Shown: one piece after another, positions 60,075-64,000 of the stretch
How the letters are laid out: each line of letters opens with the position of its first letter
How positions within the stretch are numbered: the stretch's first letter is position 1
DNA from: Pyxidicoccus caerfyrddinensis
Lineage (GTDB): Bacteria > Myxococcota > Myxococcia > Myxococcales > Myxococcaceae
Assembly: GCF_010894405.1 (NCBI RefSeq)
Contig: NZ_JAAIYA010000013.1
Coordinates: 1-64,000 of the forward strand
DNA length: 64,000 nt
Direction of reading: 5' to 3'
Notes under the pieces: model-generated
Database searches by the model: none
Seen by the model: only the letters and a program-made list of their open reading frames with translations
What the model was told of the DNA's origin: nothing
Program-made: the position numbers and the translations under genes

Positions 60075-62175
60075 CCTGCTGCTGGAAGTGGGCGCCGAGG
60101 AGATTCCGGCGTCGTTCATCGGTCCGGCATTGGAGGACCTCCAGCGGGTGCTCACCGAGCGCATGGCCGAGGCCCGGCTGAAGCACGGCGAGGTCCGCGT
60201 CTTCGGCACCCCGCGGCGCCTGGCGGTGTGGGTGAAGGGCGTGGCGGACTCGGGCGAGGACATCGTGAAGGAGGTGCTGGGGCCCAGCGCCAAGGCGGCC
60301 TTCGACGCGGAGGGCAAGCCCACCAAGGCGGCGGAGAAGTTCGCCGAGAGCCTCAAGCTGTCGGTGGACAAGCTGGGCCGCGCCACGACGCCCAAGGGCG
60401 AGTACGTGTCCGCGCGCGTGGAGGAGAAGGGCCGCTCCGCGGCGGACATCCTCCAGGAGGCGCTGCACACGGCGGTGCACTCCATCAACTTCAAGAAGTC
60501 CATGCGCTGGGGTGACGTGGACATGTCCTTCGCGCGCCCGGTGCAGTGGCTGGTGGCGCTGCTGGGCGGCGACGTGCTCCCCGTCGTCTTCGGCGACGTG
60601 AAGAGCGGTCGCACCACGTACGGCCACCGCTTCCTCTCGGGTGGCCCCATCGAGCTGAAGGCGCCCGCGGACTACGAGGCGGCGCTGGAGAAGGCGCACG
60701 TGGTGGCGGACGTGGCGAAGCGCCGCGCGCAGCTGGTGGAGAAGCTCGGCGCGGCGGCGAAGAAGGCCGGCGGCCGGCTGCTGGAGGACGCGTCGCTCGT
60801 GGACCAGGTGACGAACCTGGTGGAGCAGCCCAACCCCGTGGTGGGCAGCTTCGAGCCGCGTCACCTGGACCTGCCCCCCGAGGTACTGGTGCAGGAGATG
60901 AAGAGCCACCAGCGCTACTTCTCGCTGGTGGACGCGAGCGGCAAGCTGCTGCCGAAGTTCATCGCCGTGTCCAATACGCCGGTGCGCGACGAGCAGCTCA
61001 GCCTGCGCGGCTACCAGCGCGTGCTGGCCTCGCGCCTGGCGGACGGCCGCTTCTTCTTCGACGAGGACCGGAAGACGCCGCTGCTGGACCGCGTGGAGAA
61101 GCTGGGCCGCGTGGTGTGGCAGAACCAGCTCGGCACCTATCTGGAGAAGGTGGAGCGCTTCCGTTCGCTCGGCATGTGGCTGGCGCAGAACACCGGCAGG
61201 GCGGGGGAGAGCGCGACGATTGAACGCGCCGCCACGCTGGCCAAGGCGGACCTCGTCACCGGCATGGTGGGCGAGTTCCCCGAGCTCCAGGGCGTCATGG
61301 GCCGCGAGTACGCGCGCGCCAGCGGCGAGCCGGAGGCGGTGGCGCTGGCCATCTACGAGCACTACCTGCCGCGCGGCGCCGAGGACGCGCTGCCCACGCA
61401 GGACGCGGGCGCGCTCATCGGCATCGCGGACCGGCTCGACTCGCTGACGGGCATCTTCGCCATCGGCAAGGCGCCCACTGGCGCGGCGGACCCGTTCGCC
61501 CTGCGGCGCGCGTGCATCGCCATCATCCGGCTGGTGCTGGGCCGCGGCTACCGCTTCAGCCTCGCCGCCGCCGTGGACGAGGCGCTGCGGCTGCTCGCCC
61601 CCAAGCTCACCAACGTCAAGCGCAAGGCCGGCGAGCCCGCCCCGCGCGAGCAGGTGCTGGAGTTCTTCCGCGGCCGCCTCAAGGCGCTGTGGGCGGACCA
61701 GTACCGCACGGACGTGGTGGAGGCGGTGCTGGCCGCGGGCTTCGACGACCTGGTGGCCGCGCAGAAGCGGCTGGAGGCGCTGAGCCTCATCGTCGGCCGC
61801 GCGGACTTCCAGCCCCTGGCCGTGGCCTTCAAGCGCGTGGCCAACATCGTGGAGAAGCAGGGCAAGGACGTGAAGGGCGGGCAGATCAACCCGCAGAAGC
61901 TGGTGGACGAGCCGGAGCGCCACCTGCACACCGCCTTCACCCAGGCCCGCAACACGGTGACGGGGCTCGTGCAGGCGGACGACTTCGCCGGCGCCCTGCG
62001 CGAAATCACCGGCCTCAAGCCCGCCGTGGACACCTTCTTCGACAAGGTGATGGTGATGGCCGAGGACAAGGAGCTGCGCGAGAACCGCATCCGGCTCCTC
62101 ACGGAGATTGGCGCCCTGTTCAACCAGGTGGCCGACTTCTCGAAGATCCAGGCCGAGGCGTCCGCGGCGGCCTGA
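60064..62175 (+). CDS. glyS: Glycine-tRNA ligase beta subunit
   Basis: A 703-residue beta subunit, beginning ARDLLLEVGAEEIPASFIGP and ending in the anticodon-binding DALR-like helical region (VDTFFDKVMVMAEDKELREN, the KVMV...RLLT hallmark). It binds the tRNA for the alpha subunit. The start is GTG 60064, inside glyQ, with GGAGG 6 bases upstream; the longer frame from 59962 has no family sequence before it. Length is typical. Confidence 0.96.
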
Positions 62176-62261
62176 GCTCCACCGCCCACGGCTGGCTGCC
62201 CTCCGGGGGATGAAGCAGGCCTCCGGAGGGGAGGGGTGTGCGCGAATTCCAGGGGCGGCGT

Positions 62262-62279
62262 CGCGCCCCCGGGGGCGCG
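62262..62279. repeat. Perfect 18-base palindrome after glyS
   Basis: CGCGCCCCC and GGGGGCGCG form a perfect palindrome within the 193-base gap between glyS and the next lipoprotein gene. It could be a terminator hairpin without a T-run or a binding site. No other feature is seen in the gap except a C-rich run before the next start. Confidence 0.4.
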
Positions 62280-62368
62280 GCGACGTCCGCTGCCGGGCGC
62301 CCGGGAATGACGGGCCCCGTTTCCGGTTGCCCGGGGGGAGGCCCCTTCCTACACTCCGCCCCCCTCTG

Positions 62369-63829
62369 ATGCGCGCCCATCTCCTCACCGCCGCGCTGCT
62401 GCTCGTGTCGTGCGATACCACGCCCGAGCCGCGGCCTCCGCCGTCCACCCGCCTCGTCTACCCGAGTGGCCTCGCCTTCTGGCGCCCCGAGGGAGGACCG
62501 TCCACCAACGGCTACCTCTACGTGGCGAGCGCCAACTTCGACAAGTGCTACGACTCCGGCGCGGTGGCCGCGCTGGACCTGGATGCGCTGGGGGTCCGCC
62601 CGTTCGGCGCGCCCTTCACCCGCTCGGTCGAAGAGGACCGCGCGACGCTCCTCGTGGAGCTGGGCGTCGGCACGCAGTCGTACGTGCAGATCCAGAGCTT
62701 CGCGGGCGAGATGGCCCTCTGGGCCCCGCCCGGCCGCACCCCGCGCCTGTTCGTCCCGGCCCGCGCCGAGGCCAGCCTCCTGCACGCCATCGACGTGGGG
62801 GCGGACGGCCTCAGCCTGACGTGCGTGCAGGGCCCCGGGCGCGACTGCCGCCCCGGCGCGCTGTCGCTCCTCGACGTGCCGGGCGCCACGGAGGACGGAA
62901 TCCCGTCGGCGCCGGGCCCGGTGGGCGTCACCGTGGAGCGCACCAACCCGGACTCCCGCGTCTGGGTGACCCACACGGAGCTGGCGGGGCCTGCGGAGTC
63001 GATCCGGGAGGCCGAGTTCCAGTCGTACCTCGTCAGCCTCCCCGCGGCGGACCCTACCCAGGACGCCCTGGGCGTGGGCAGCTTCGCGCCGCTGGGCACC
63101 AACGGCCGGCTGGCCGGCGCCGCGCACGCCGCGGCCCTCGGCGGCCGGTACGTGTACGTCTCCGGCCGCAACTCCTCGTCCACCCAGCTCGGAGCGCTGC
63201 CCGCGCGCTTCATCCTGCGGCTGGTGGACCGGAACACGCCCGACCGGGTGCTGGAGAGCGACGTGGAGTTCGTCTACTCCGTGCGCGAGGCGCGCGGTGT
63301 GGCGGTGGTGCAGCGCCCCTCCGTGGCCGACCCGACGGTGCTGGACCCGAACCGCGAGCGCATCTACCTGCTGGCGCGCGGGCCGGACACCCTGCTGGTG
63401 ATGGACGTGGAGAACGCGCTCCAGGACCTCCCGACGATTCGCGTCGTCACCGCGGTGCCGCTCCCCGAGGGCTCCTCCGAGGTGGAGGTCATTCCCCGCA
63501 CCGTGGGCCGCGGCAACATCGTCGCGGTGACGGGCAGCGGTGACGAGGCCGTCGCCCTCTTCGACGAGGAGGTGGGCCAGCTCGTCGCCCAGGTGCTGGT
63601 GGGAGAGCAGGACCCGAGCCAGCCCGCCCAGCCCTTCGGCCTGGCGGCGGACGTGCGCGGCAACTCGGCGCGCCTCTTCGCGAGCACCTTCGGCGACGGC
63701 CGCGTCGCCGTCATCGACATTCCCGACCTCGACCGGCCGCAGGACGCGCGCATGGTGGCACGGCTCGGCCCGCGCCAGCTGCGCGACCCGCGCCAGGGCA
63801 CCAGCGTGTGCCAGGAGACCTCCCCTTGA
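62369..63829 (+). CDS. Predicted lipoprotein, beta-propeller-like
   Basis: A 486-residue lipoprotein (LLVSC, Cys 15). The mature part has repeated hydrophobic strands in blocks (YLYVASANFD, GRYVYVSGRN, RIYLLARGPD, RLFASTFGDG) suggesting a beta-propeller of the YVTN type, usually a protein- or ligand-binding scaffold. The frame is open from 62108 but only ATG 62369 starts a signal peptide. The TGA stop overlaps a TTG start of the next lipoprotein gene, so both are likely one unit. Ligand unknown. Confidence 0.7.
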   Translation: MRAHLLTAALLLVSCDTTPEPRPPPSTRLVYPSGLAFWRPEGGPSTNGYLYVASANFDKCYDSGAVAALDLDALGVRPFGAPFTRSVEEDRATLLVELGVGTQSYVQIQSFAGEMALWAPPGRTPRLFVPARAEASLLHAIDVGADGLSLTCVQGPGRDCRPGALSLLDVPGATEDGIPSAPGPVGVTVERTNPDSRVWVTHTELAGPAESIREAEFQSYLVSLPAADPTQDALGVGSFAPLGTNGRLAGAAHAAALGGRYVYVSGRNSSSTQLGALPARFILRLVDRNTPDRVLESDVEFVYSVREARGVAVVQRPSVADPTVLDPNRERIYLLARGPDTLLVMDVENALQDLPTIRVVTAVPLPEGSSEVEVIPRTVGRGNIVAVTGSGDEAVALFDEEVGQLVAQVLVGEQDPSQPAQPFGLAADVRGNSARLFASTFGDGRVAVIDIPDLDRPQDARMVARLGPRQLRDPRQGTSVCQETSP

Positions 63830-64000
63830 AGCGCAGCGCTCTCTTCCCCCGCGGCACCCTCGCCGCACTCCTCGCCTGCGCCGGCCTGTCCGGAGCCTGC
63901 TCCGACTCCGCCGTCACCACCGGCGTCGCCGGCCTGTCGGGCACGTATGACCTGGTCCTCTCCAATGACCTGATCTTCGTGACGTCCTCGGACGACGACG
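63826..64000 (+). CDS. Predicted lipoprotein, 5' part only
   Basis: The first 58 codons of a gene that runs past the window end. TTG at 63826 overlaps the previous TGA (TTGA); reading from it gives a signal peptide ending LSGAC with Cys 25. The mature beginning is Ser/Thr-rich, ending in an Asp run at the window edge. An ATG start further in would lose the signal. No function can be assigned from this piece. It is coupled to the preceding lipoprotein gene. Confidence 0.65.
   Translation, partial: MKRSALFPRGTLAALLACAGLSGACSDSAVTTGVAGLSGTYDLVLSNDLIFVTSSDDD

Overview
This window is high-GC DNA (roughly two thirds or more G+C by eye, with strong G/C third-position bias) from a myxobacterium, most likely a member of the Myxococcaceae (Myxococcus, Corallococcus or Pyxidicoccus). 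The assignment rests on the many eukaryote-like Ser/Thr kinases, an FHA-containing sigma-54 activator, many lipoproteins, and a gene that reads as the type IV pilus secretin lipoprotein Tgl a short distance downstream of rpoBC. The genus is inferred, not proven.

Positions 1-13148 are the conserved translation/transcription block, all on the + strand: 3' end of tuf, rpmG, tRNA-Trp, secE, nusG, rplK, rplA, an L10-type leader, rplJ, rplL, rpoB and rpoC, closed by a strong intrinsic terminator at 13191-13232. Positions 13364-19498 (+ strand) carry two phasin-like proteins, a lytic transglycosylase, a secreted protein, a small unknown, tgl, a RodZ-like HTH/membrane protein, recO and a PfkB-family sugar kinase.

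Positions 19592-32203 are a transport and signalling region: an OPT-family transporter, a 1327-residue kinase/ATPase/TPR protein, a Cys-rich lipoprotein, a second kinase, a convergent FHA/sigma-54 activator and a PAF-acetylhydrolase-like esterase. Positions 32402-39739 hold a lipoprotein and an efflux locus. There an OMP barrel, a membrane fusion protein and an RND pump are transcribed away from a TetR repressor; two tandem palindromes overlap a promoter with an exact TTGACA -35. Positions 39743-46417 are a mixed block: MBL-fold hydrolase, beta-rich unknown, EamA transporter with a 23-histidine tail, AraC regulator, YjbR protein, a cNMP-fold protein lacking the usual phosphate-binding Arg, and the RNA helicase DbpA.

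Positions 46430-56310 (- strand) are the most unusual part: five tightly packed genes encoding a LysM protein, a signal-peptide protein and a lipoprotein (both with Asp-rich FG-GAP-like motifs), a 1476-residue M15 peptidase with a second M23-like segment, and a protein ending in a T4-type lysozyme domain with all three catalytic residues. Neither enzyme has a signal peptide, and no holin, tail or transposase gene is adjacent. I read it as a candidate peptidoglycan-attack cassette with possible periplasmic partner or immunity proteins. A gene scrap resembling the end of the cassette's lipoprotein lies just upstream. The window ends with a PEGA-domain Ser/Thr kinase, glyQ, glyS, a lipoprotein and the start of another lipoprotein. 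I saw no insertion sequence, CRISPR array or phage structural gene.
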